Below are positions 52,818-60,342 of a DNA stretch of 64,000 bases, one piece after another (the stretch's first letter is position 1; each line of letters opens with the position of its first letter). The translations under genes were made by a program, and so were the position numbers. The notes beneath the pieces were generated by a model that was not told where the DNA came from, did no database searches, and saw nothing but the letters and a program-made list of their open reading frames with translations. The stretch lies in contig NZ_CP162005.1 of NCBI RefSeq assembly GCF_040822065.1, forward strand, positions 744,001 to 808,000, written 5' to 3'. This stretch comes from Pedobacter sp. WC2423. Lineage in GTDB: Bacteria > Bacteroidota > Bacteroidia > Sphingobacteriales > Sphingobacteriaceae.

Positions 52818-53975
52818 TTAAAATAAAAGTTCCGGAAATTTCATTTTTAGAATTCCGGACTGCAGCTGTAAGTTTGTATAATAATCATTGATAGTTTTTG
52901 TATCCAGGTCAACCAAGCCATTGATATGCTTATCTGCTGAGTGATTATTACGGTTAATTACTTCAAGAAACCCTTTCATAATCTCTACTACCTCATCTTG
53001 CGCTTGATTAGGAATTTTATTCAGCTCAATATTTAATATTGCCCAAAGATGCATTTCTTCAAGTGTGGTATCAATTTGAATTACTTTACTGTGCAAGATA
53101 AGAGTGTTTTTTGACCAGTTAATTTCTTCAATAATCAAGTTTTCGTAATACTTTTTCAGCGATATGTGATTTGTTTTATAACTCAGATGCTGATTTACCT
53201 CAGCTGGTTTTAAATCTTTGAGTAATAAAGACAAAGAATCAATAATTTCCGGTAACGATTTGTCCTGAATGGCATTTGTATACACCTGCTGTTTGGCATA
53301 CTGAAAAATCCTCTCCTTATTGAAGTTTAGATAGATGACCAATTTCCAGATCTTTTCACTCCAATTGATCTTATCTTCTTTTTTAATGACACGCTGTAAA
53401 CCCCTTAGGAGTTTTGCTGCATACTCTATTCTTTTATAATTAAAAGCTTTTGGATATATACTTGAAAATTCCTGAAAAAAGTCGTAGAATATTTCAACCA
53501 GGTTAGCAGGTACTAGATTTTGCCTTAAAAGCCCCTCTATGCCTGCATAGGTTTCCCGAAAAATGTTGCCTTGTAAATTAACCGCATAATCTGAGGCGTT
53601 CAATCTGTTATTCAGATAATCCCTGGCAATTAACATTGCTGATTTTTGGAGGTCATCGATACACATTGCCGTATTTAAATAGATGAGCCTGTTATTTGAA
53701 TTGATCTTTTCCTGATTTTTCACATCAATTTTACGGTAAGCTTTATTGGATAAGGAAGTTAACCTGTTAAAATATAGTTTGCATATCCTTCCTACATATC
53801 CATTCTGCTTTTTACTAAATAAGAATTCCTCAAATGTTTCCCCCATCATTTTCCTTTCTTCATTTAAATAACACAGCAGGCTATCGATATCTTTGGTAGG
53901 AATGGATGGAATTTCTTTTAACTGTTGCAGCAAATTTTCAATGTTGTTCACATACTCAGTAAGTTCTTTCTTCAT
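52818..53975 (-). CDS. Large hypothetical helical protein of the element
   Basis: 385 residues, almost all helical, soluble, no signal. Segments such as FNYKRIEYAAKLLRGLQRVIKKED and INWSEKIWKLVIYLNFNKERIFQYAK resemble in style the gene at 54571-55770 (YTALVELLVYLNYNSKLFINH). The combination with the divergent 399-residue gene recalls regulatory genes next to tra operons (RteC-like), but no motif proves it. Confidence 0.55.
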   Translation of the reverse strand: MKKELTEYVNNIENLLQQLKEIPSIPTKDIDSLLCYLNEERKMMGETFEEFLFSKKQNGYVGRICKLYFNRLTSLSNKAYRKIDVKNQEKINSNNRLIYLNTAMCIDDLQKSAMLIARDYLNNRLNASDYAVNLQGNIFRETYAGIEGLLRQNLVPANLVEIFYDFFQEFSSIYPKAFNYKRIEYAAKLLRGLQRVIKKEDKINWSEKIWKLVIYLNFNKERIFQYAKQQVYTNAIQDKSLPEIIDSLSLLLKDLKPAEVNQHLSYKTNHISLKKYYENLIIEEINWSKNTLILHSKVIQIDTTLEEMHLWAILNIELNKIPNQAQDEVVEIMKGFLEVINRNNHSADKHINGLVDLDTKTINDYYTNLQLQSGILKMKFPELLF

Positions 53976-54570
53976 AGCCTTTAGCTCAGGTTAAATTCAA
54001 GGACAATTCTACTTTTATAAGTTGGCAGGAAAAGCAATTAATTCATTAATCATAATGGTCAGTTAGAATAGCTGGACTTCGTTAATATGAAATTTAAGCA
54101 TAAATTAATAATTAACGAACTGAAAAACAGTTGTTTAATACATTTATATGTGTAAATGTGTCGTATTTTGGTAGAAAGCATCCCATTTTAATAGGTTATA
54201 TAGCAAATAGATAAATAAAATATCGATTTTAGATATGGGCAAAACATCATGTTAAATGCATAATAGGGTTTTACGTAAGATTATACGTTGGTGTTTAATC
54301 TTTAGTAAAAAAATAATTCAAAATCATTGCGAAAAACGCCATTTTAATAATGTTTTTTTAATACGGGAAATAAACATATTTTAATATTATTGGTTTTATA
54401 ACAAATAGCATCATGGCATTAGCCTGCCGCTTTAATGACAGCTCTCCTGATAGTTTAATAGTTCTAATTTACAGAGGATACTTGACGGAGATAACTCTTT
54501 TTATTGAAGCCGGTTGTAATTAACCTTTAAAATTGAAAGTATGTATAAAAATGTAAATTAAGCATGAATC
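53976..54570. other. 595-bp divergent promoter region
   Basis: AT-rich gap between the two large unknown genes. A loose repeat is seen: GGTTATATAGCAAATAG near 54195 and GGTTTTATAACAAATAG near 54390. No gene or hairpin could be supported. Confidence 0.45.
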
Positions 54571-55770
54571 ATGTTAAGCAATTATCCCTTGGCAGCGATA
54601 GATCAAGTGATCAGCGTTACCCTAAATCCTCTAAAAAATGAAATTGAGTCTTTATCAAGCATCCAGCTGAATATAATTGAAGGCATCATTGAAAAAGAAA
54701 AGGAAAAGCTTCAGAAAAACTTAAAGAGCAGGATTTTTAAAAGCAACAATGAAAAAGAAATTGAACTTTTTGTCTCACAGTATCATTCCACTTTAATCCT
54801 GCTTTTGCAGCAGGTTTATAAAAATAAGCCCTATTTTAATGAAGGAAATCCAGTCCTGAGCAAGGCATTTAATCTGCTGGTTGGCTCCCTAGATGAACTA
54901 TTGGTATTTATTGAAGAGCGGTTTGCCCCTTATTTAAGTTTATTGGAAACAGTTCCAATTACTTACCTGGAAGTCGCTAAAAATGAGATCAAACAAAGTA
55001 TTGAAAGATTTAAAAACTCTTTTTTGAATGCTGTACCTGATAAGGAATTATCTGAAATTGTCCTCAATGAAATTTTAAAGTTTATTGAAACACCATCTGA
55101 AAACTCTTCAGTTACGTTTAAAGAGGTGATTTATATGAAAGATCTTGTTAAAGAATTAGAGCATATTGATCAGCCAGAAAATCCAAAATGTATCTATACC
55201 GCTCTTGTAGAACTTTTAGTATATCTAAACTATAATAGTAAGCTCTTCATCAATCATTTTACATCCAAAATTAAATTGCAGATCAATTCGCTGCCATTTA
55301 TTGATAAGAAGATTGTACAATTGGAATTTAAGCGAAAAGAATTTCAGCAAATGCATGTGAAGCCAGGAGTTATCTTAAATCCAGAGTATAATGGAATAAA
55401 AGCTGAAATTGAGCGCTGGTTTACACATGAGATATACTTCGTTTCACAGGAATTAAAAGTACCGGAAATTTCTGCTGCCCTTAATCCGCCACCGGTTCTT
55501 CCAAAAAGAAAAGAGCGTGATAAAGTACTTTGTATGCTAACCGGGGATCAGATCGGACTGTTTTTGCGGGCATCTGATCAGAACAGATTGCTGATCGCTC
55601 CATCAATGACTGCAATATTTAAGGCTATTGTTCCTTCTCTGTCTACTAAGGATAGAGAGGAATTGAGTGTAGAAAATACTCGTGTAAAATCATATGAAGC
55701 GACAGATCATGACAAAGAAACTTTAATCATGGCATTAGAAAAGCTAATCCAGACCATAAGAGAGTTTTAA
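54571..55770 (+). CDS. Large hypothetical protein upstream of tra operon
   Basis: 399 residues. N-terminal ~280 residues helical. The C-terminal ~80 residues carry a distinct module: LCMLTGDQIGLFLRASDQNRLL, IFKAIVPSLSTKDREELS, VKSYEA, and DKETLIMALEKLI. I associate this module with proteins next to Bacteroidota conjugation operons, possibly regulators. It ends at two strong terminators, so it is not co-transcribed with tra genes by default. Confidence 0.6.
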   Translation: MLSNYPLAAIDQVISVTLNPLKNEIESLSSIQLNIIEGIIEKEKEKLQKNLKSRIFKSNNEKEIELFVSQYHSTLILLLQQVYKNKPYFNEGNPVLSKAFNLLVGSLDELLVFIEERFAPYLSLLETVPITYLEVAKNEIKQSIERFKNSFLNAVPDKELSEIVLNEILKFIETPSENSSVTFKEVIYMKDLVKELEHIDQPENPKCIYTALVELLVYLNYNSKLFINHFTSKIKLQINSLPFIDKKIVQLEFKRKEFQQMHVKPGVILNPEYNGIKAEIERWFTHEIYFVSQELKVPEISAALNPPPVLPKRKERDKVLCMLTGDQIGLFLRASDQNRLLIAPSMTAIFKAIVPSLSTKDREELSVENTRVKSYEATDHDKETLIMALEKLIQTIREF

Positions 55771-55822
55771 TTGGCAGAGTTTTCACCTTTCAGCGCATAG
55801 CTGCTGTCATAATTAATATCAG

Positions 55823-55869
55823 GCATTCAATCATTTACACAAATCGTAAATATTGAATGCTTTTTTTTT
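55823..55869 (+). terminator. Intrinsic terminator 1 before the tra operon
   Basis: GCATTCAAT-C-ATTTAC / GTAAAT-ATTGAATGC, 15 bp with one bulged C, loop ACAAATC, and 9 T after it. Confidence 0.85.
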
Positions 55870-55926
55870 ACAATATTAATTTCTTTTAAGTTGCTGAATT
55901 TCAGGGTGTAAATCAGTTTTTAGCTG

Positions 55927-55972
55927 AGGCACGAAAGAGCACGATAATATTTCGTGCTTTTCTGTGCCTTTT
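55927..55972 (+). terminator. Intrinsic terminator 2 before the tra operon
   Basis: AGGCAC...AGCACGA / TCGTGCT...GTGCCT with a wobble-rich middle, loop TAATATT, then TTTTC. Two terminators in series strongly insulate the tra operon from the upstream gene. Confidence 0.7.
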
Positions 55973-56059
55973 CATGATAGATACATTTGAACTGTAATTT
56001 AAAACAAACCGGATCAAGGACAGACCGGGTTGATAATTGTAAATGAAATACTGCTTTAT

Positions 56060-56548
56060 ATGTTAAAAAACATTTCAGGGTTTGATTACCTGGTGGTGAT
56101 TGCCTTACTAGTTGCACTTTATTATCTAATCATAATATTGCTGTTCTATTCAAATGAACTTAAAGAGATCCTTAATGGTAAAAGGAAACTAAATTTTAAG
56201 CCATCTCCGGAGCACATTGAATTTTTGGAACAGGATTACTTACAGGATAATGCAGGTAATAAGGGAAATGAGGCTCAGCTGATTCATAAGCCATTTGTCG
56301 AAACAAGTGATGAGACCTTTGAAGAAGTTGAGCAGCTCATTACTGGCTTACAATTCTTAATTGCAAGCAATGCTGATGAAAAAATCGGAAAGGCGGAATT
56401 TGTGAGCAGGATTTCTAGTTTATTACGACTGCATCCGGATTTGAAGAATTCCTTATTTATACCGGTGATCAATGAGCTGATCATAGCTGAATGTGAGAAA
56501 TATAACTATGTGCTTTTGACAGAGGAGGAAATTTTAGAGCTGTGGTGA
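56060..56548 (+). CDS. Membrane-anchored hypothetical protein of the tra region
   Basis: 162 residues from the ATG at 56060 (a TTG at 56030 is rejected). N-terminal transmembrane helix (about 9-30, YLVVIALLVALYYLIIILLFY), then a cytosolic helical domain (EEVEQLITGLQFLIASNADE, EFVSRISSLLRLHPDL). Found at the head of tra operons in related elements as far as I recall; function unknown. Confidence 0.65.
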   Translation: MLKNISGFDYLVVIALLVALYYLIIILLFYSNELKEILNGKRKLNFKPSPEHIEFLEQDYLQDNAGNKGNEAQLIHKPFVETSDETFEEVEQLITGLQFLIASNADEKIGKAEFVSRISSLLRLHPDLKNSLFIPVINELIIAECEKYNYVLLTEEEILELW

Positions 56549-56910
56549 TAGGTTGAGGGACCTTCCTGACTTCCTGCCGGTTTCGACAGGAAGTAACAGG
56601 AGGGATTGATTACCAGCTTAAGAAAGAATCCTATTAATAATATTGCTGTTTTCCTTATTCAGTGCTGAAGGTGAAGTGAAGAGGATGATAAGGGAAATGG
56701 CTTCTTTTCGACCCTCCCCACCGTGAAGGTGGGGTAGGCTTGAAAAGAAATTAAAGAAATGCTGTTCTCCATGCCAGGTGCTGTAGAGCTATTGTGAGAT
56801 CGATGATGGAATGTTGAGAGGACAGCACCCTTCATGCCTGTTCCTGATAAAGGAGCAGGCAACATGAAGGTTTTAAATTTTGAAATTGAACTTTTAATAA
56901 AGGAGTAAGG
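56549..56910 (+). promoter_or_regulatory. Structured leader of the tra operon
   Basis: No gene in 362 bp. Three hairpins: 56569-56594 (ACTTCCTG / CAGGAAGT), 56716-56734 (CCCCACC-GTGAA-GGTGGGG) and 56829-56874. The last is a 17-bp stem (CCTTCATG-CCTGTTCCT / AGGAGCAGG-CAA-CATGAAGG) directly followed by TTTT, a terminator-like structure 37 bp before traE, fitting an attenuator. AGGAG at 56901 is a strong ribosome-binding site for traE. Confidence 0.6.
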
Positions 56911-57252
56911 ATGAAAATGTGCGGGTGGAAAATTAAGAGATTAAAAAGAAAGCAACTTGTTGCTTATGGCGGTGTGCTTATATTATTAGCACTGACGATG
57001 ACAGTAATGGCTCAGGATGGAAATGCCGGGATAGAAAAAGCAAATGAGCAGGTCAGAGGTTATTTTAAATCGGGCACCAATCTAATGTATGCCATTGGTG
57101 CACTAACCGGTCTGATTGGAGCTGTTAAGGTTTATCAAAAATGGAATGGCGGAGATCAGGATACATCAAAGGTTGCAGCCGCATGGTTTGGAAGTTGCAT
57201 CTTTTTGGTAGTAGTAGCCACAATAATTCAAAGTTTCTTCGGCATTGCCTAA
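56911..57252 (+). CDS. traE: Conjugal transfer protein TraE (DUF4134)
   Basis: 113 residues. Signal/first helix (LVAYGGVLILLALTMTVMAQ), then EKANEQVRGYFKSGTNLMYAIGALTGLIGAVKVYQKWNGGDQDTSKVAAAWFGSCIFLVVVATII, the DUF4134 signature with two helices. A VirB2/VirB3-like component of the CTnDOT-type mating channel. Strong AGGAG ribosome-binding site; first gene of the tra operon proper. Confidence 0.92.
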   Translation: MKMCGWKIKRLKRKQLVAYGGVLILLALTMTVMAQDGNAGIEKANEQVRGYFKSGTNLMYAIGALTGLIGAVKVYQKWNGGDQDTSKVAAAWFGSCIFLVVVATIIQSFFGIA

Positions 57253-57285
57253 ATACTATCGGTAGTAAAATAAAATTTAAAGATT

Positions 57286-57651
57286 ATGACAAATAGCGTC
57301 TATGAAATTAATAAGGGTGTCAATAAGAGTATAGAATTTAAAGGGTTAAAGGCTCAATATATCTGGTATTTTGGTGCTGGTGCCGCCGCCTTGCTTATTG
57401 GGTTTGCAATCATGTATGTCATTGGCATAAACTCTTATTTATGCCTGGGAATAATAGGTGTTTTGGGAACGATGATGACTATGAAGATTTACGGGCTTAG
57501 TAATAAATATGGTGAACATGGACTGATGAAAAAAATTGCACGGCGTAGCATACCTAAAGTAGTCAAGATTTATAGCAGAAAAACATTTAGAACGTTAAAA
57601 CCTGGGAAAAAAGAAAATAATAGTATCCAGTTTAAACGGAGAGAATTATGA
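57286..57651 (+). CDS. traF: Conjugal transfer protein TraF (DUF4133)
   Basis: 121 residues. YEINKGVNKSIEFKGLKAQYIWYFGAGAAALLIGFAIMYVIG, second helix LCLGIIGVLGTMMTMKIYGLS, basic C-terminal tail. VirB3-like inner-membrane part of the secretion channel. Its stop overlaps the next start (ATGA). Confidence 0.92.
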   Translation: MTNSVYEINKGVNKSIEFKGLKAQYIWYFGAGAAALLIGFAIMYVIGINSYLCLGIIGVLGTMMTMKIYGLSNKYGEHGLMKKIARRSIPKVVKIYSRKTFRTLKPGKKENNSIQFKRREL

Positions 57652-58481
57652 CCCTTCTGACAGATTATGAAATTCTTGGTGTAAGTTATTTAGTGGACGT
57701 TGACCGGGATATGTTATTGCTTGTTGAAGACCCTGAAATTGGACTCTCATTTAAAAACATGCATTACACTGATACACATTACCTCCTAAAATATAATAGG
57801 TTATCACCAGTAGATGGGGACAATAGTAAAGTTAATCCCGGGCAAATTGTAGATGTTCCTATTCCTCATAAAGTGATATTGAATCCAGTAGCCATGGCAA
57901 GGAAATATGGCGTCACTGTCGAAGCATTGAAAGGTAGAACTGATTATGATGTAATGGTGGACCAGGATCTTTTAAATCAGCGTATCAATGGCAAGTTACC
58001 GGAAATATCAATTGCAGGTTCAGATTTTATATATGATATAAAACTAAATGCGCTTCTTCCAAAGGATAAAATTGGAGGCAACTTGATGATTGGCCCTGAT
58101 GTTTATCTAAGCGAAGATGAAATGCATTATACGTTTTTATATAATCCTGTAAAAAGAGAAATAGTTCATTACGACCGAAATATGGTTGAATTTTCAGCAG
58201 GTGTTTTTATGGCTAAAATCCCAAATCAACTCAGACTTGATCCTTATGGGATGATTGAAAAGCTTGGGCTGCATGTAAAAGATACCCTGGTTAAATTTCC
58301 AATACAAAAATCAATGACAGCTCAGCTCACTCCATTATCTGAGCTATATTTCTTTAAAGCGCTGGTGCTTAAAAATAGGGAAAGGTTAATCGTTAGTGAT
58401 AAGTGGATTTCAAATCGAACCTCTGAAAAAAATAAAACTACAAAAAAGGTAAAGAAAAAGAATAAGGGGAATAGGTTATAG
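57648..58481 (+). CDS. Tra-operon protein of unrecognised family, paralogue 1
   Basis: 277 residues, soluble, no signal. Opens MTLLTDYEILGVSYLVDVDRDM. It contains two similar halves: PHKVILNPVAMARKYGVTVEALK (about 84-107) and PNQLRLDPYGMIEKLGLHVKDTLVK (about 191-215), each followed by a segment with P-x-x-D/S-x-x-A. Basic C-terminal tail (KNKTTKKVKKKNKG). It is the first of three consecutive paralogues inserted between traF and traG, coupled to traF. It must function with the transfer machinery, but I do not recognise the family. Confidence 0.7.
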   Translation: MTLLTDYEILGVSYLVDVDRDMLLLVEDPEIGLSFKNMHYTDTHYLLKYNRLSPVDGDNSKVNPGQIVDVPIPHKVILNPVAMARKYGVTVEALKGRTDYDVMVDQDLLNQRINGKLPEISIAGSDFIYDIKLNALLPKDKIGGNLMIGPDVYLSEDEMHYTFLYNPVKREIVHYDRNMVEFSAGVFMAKIPNQLRLDPYGMIEKLGLHVKDTLVKFPIQKSMTAQLTPLSELYFFKALVLKNRERLIVSDKWISNRTSEKNKTTKKVKKKNKGNRL

Positions 58482-58589
58482 TGAATTTGATGGCATGACT
58501 GAGAAGGTAGCAATAGCAAATTTCGCACAATTAGTAGTTGTGATCATGTAATTAGAAGGCCGGGTAAAAAGAAAGGAGATAAAGTGGAG

Positions 58590-59384
58590 ATGAAATTACC
58601 AGTATATGAGATCGAAGGAACACAGTTCCAGGTTGATGTTATAGCAAGGGAAATGAGGGAATGTGCAAATCCAGCGAATATCATTGGATTTCATGAGATG
58701 ATTGATAATGGAGAATCATATTCATTTTATTATGATCCTGTTGATAAAAATATCTCCATTGACACTGTATATCCAAGTATATATATTACAGTCCCTCAAA
58801 TGCGGCATTTTGACCCAGTTACAATGGCTATGCACTACAATTATCTTGTAGCAGACATGAACCTAAAAACCGATTACGAAATTATTGTAGATGAGGAGTT
58901 AGTTAAGTTGAGATTGGGCGGAGCACTTCCAATAATTAAGCTCATGGATCATCCTTTCTTTGTTGATGAACGACTAGGCTCATTGCGGCCAAAAGACGAT
59001 TTCCGGACAATGGGAATTTATTTTGATGATATGGAAGAAATTAATGACCGGGAGTTAGGCTTTGTGTATGATCCTAAAAAACATGCTATTGCAGAATTAA
59101 ATCTACAAACAATTACCAAGTTCCCCAAGGATTTGTATTTACTTCATGTTCCTCATCAATGGATTTTAGACCCTGTAGGTTGGGCAAGAAGACATGGTTT
59201 TGATTTAAAAGAAGTTTTACGCAAATATCCACCTCAGAAGGATTTGAGGGCTACTGTTATACCATGGCGTGAAACACCGCTTGTAGATATTATCCAAAAG
59301 AACTTATGGCAGAATTTTGATAAAAATTATAAAAACACCATTAAGGTAAGCACCAATAAAAAGAAAAAAGGTAGAGGAATATAA
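58590..59384 (+). CDS. Tra-operon protein of unrecognised family, paralogue 2
   Basis: 264 residues from the ATG at 58590 (a GTG at 58584 two codons earlier also has an AGGAG in range). LPVYEIEGTQFQVDVIAREM, then PQMRHFDPVTMAMHYNYLVADMNLKTDYEIIVDEEL, a second IKLMDHPFFVDERLGSLRPKDDF unit and PHQWILDPVGWARRHGFDLKEVLRKYPPQKD. Basic tail (STNKKKKGRG). Same two-fold internal plan as its neighbours. Confidence 0.7.
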   Translation: MKLPVYEIEGTQFQVDVIAREMRECANPANIIGFHEMIDNGESYSFYYDPVDKNISIDTVYPSIYITVPQMRHFDPVTMAMHYNYLVADMNLKTDYEIIVDEELVKLRLGGALPIIKLMDHPFFVDERLGSLRPKDDFRTMGIYFDDMEEINDRELGFVYDPKKHAIAELNLQTITKFPKDLYLLHVPHQWILDPVGWARRHGFDLKEVLRKYPPQKDLRATVIPWRETPLVDIIQKNLWQNFDKNYKNTIKVSTNKKKKGRGI

Positions 59385-59397
59385 GGGATAAGTGATC

Positions 59398-60297
59398 ATG
59401 GATAGAGAATTGCCTAAACTAAAAATAGGAAACACGGAGTTTGTTATTGACGTAATGAACAGCAGGCTAATACAAGCTGAAAAACCTGATAATATCATTT
59501 CATTTAATGATATGGAAGATAAGGGTATATATTATAAATTCTTTTATGACAGCGACACATGTAATATTGGAAAATTAAAAGATGTCCCGGACAGGCAACT
59601 GAATCAAAATTTTGATTTTGGGTATGATAGTATCCATTTAAAGTTATTCATGGATGTATATAGTTACGACGAAAATCATGTTATGCTTCGTATTCCACAA
59701 ATGGTTGAGCTTGATCCAGAAGGAATGGCAATTAGATGTAAAATCCCGGTTGAAGAATTAGGTGGAAAAGCAGATTTCAGTCTTTTAGTTGATCAAAAAG
59801 CCTATCAAAGGCGGCGTAATAATGAATTCTTACCTCAAATAAATATCGCTGGTGATATGTATTCTTTAGAGCCAAAAACAGGTGTGCTTCATCCGGTAGA
59901 TTTCGGGTCAGGCCTGGAAATAAATATGGGTAATTTATTAAAGTCAGATAACGGCCAAAATATAGGACTTTATGATTTAAACGGTCATTGTGGTGTTAAA
60001 GTTGAATTTGACATAAATAAAAAGTTTCCAGAAAATATTGTGGCTTTTGAACTGCCGAATATGATAAAGCTAGACCCTGTAGGCGTTGCGCTTAATCATG
60101 GATTAGATATGAGGAGCATACTTAGAAAATATCCGATCATTGAAGACTATAGTGCAAAAATTAGTCCTGTGGCAGAGAGTCAGATACCTAAGATCATAGA
60201 AAAAGCTGTTCGGGAAGATATTCGTCTTCGGGCAATAAGTCAAATCATTGTTCCGAAAAAACAGCATAGTAAAAAATATAAGAGGGGGCTGAATTAA
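59398..60297 (+). CDS. Tra-operon protein of unrecognised family, paralogue 3
   Basis: 299 residues from the ATG at 59398 (a GTG two codons earlier is possible). LPKLKIGNTEFVIDVMNSRLI, PQMVELDPEGMAIRCKIPVEELGGKADFSLLVDQ, FLPQINIAGDMYSLEPKTGVLHPVDF, PNMIKLDPVGVALNHGLDMRSILRKYPIIED. Basic end (KKQHSKKYKRG). Most extended copy, with an insertion in the middle half (YGYDSIHLKLFMDVY-like strand). Followed by traG after 45 bp. Confidence 0.7.
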   Translation: MDRELPKLKIGNTEFVIDVMNSRLIQAEKPDNIISFNDMEDKGIYYKFFYDSDTCNIGKLKDVPDRQLNQNFDFGYDSIHLKLFMDVYSYDENHVMLRIPQMVELDPEGMAIRCKIPVEELGGKADFSLLVDQKAYQRRRNNEFLPQINIAGDMYSLEPKTGVLHPVDFGSGLEINMGNLLKSDNGQNIGLYDLNGHCGVKVEFDINKKFPENIVAFELPNMIKLDPVGVALNHGLDMRSILRKYPIIEDYSAKISPVAESQIPKIIEKAVREDIRLRAISQIIVPKKQHSKKYKRGLN

Positions 60298-60342
60298 TGT
60301 AATTACAATCAGTTAGTTATAAGTGGGTAAATAAAAAAGAAG

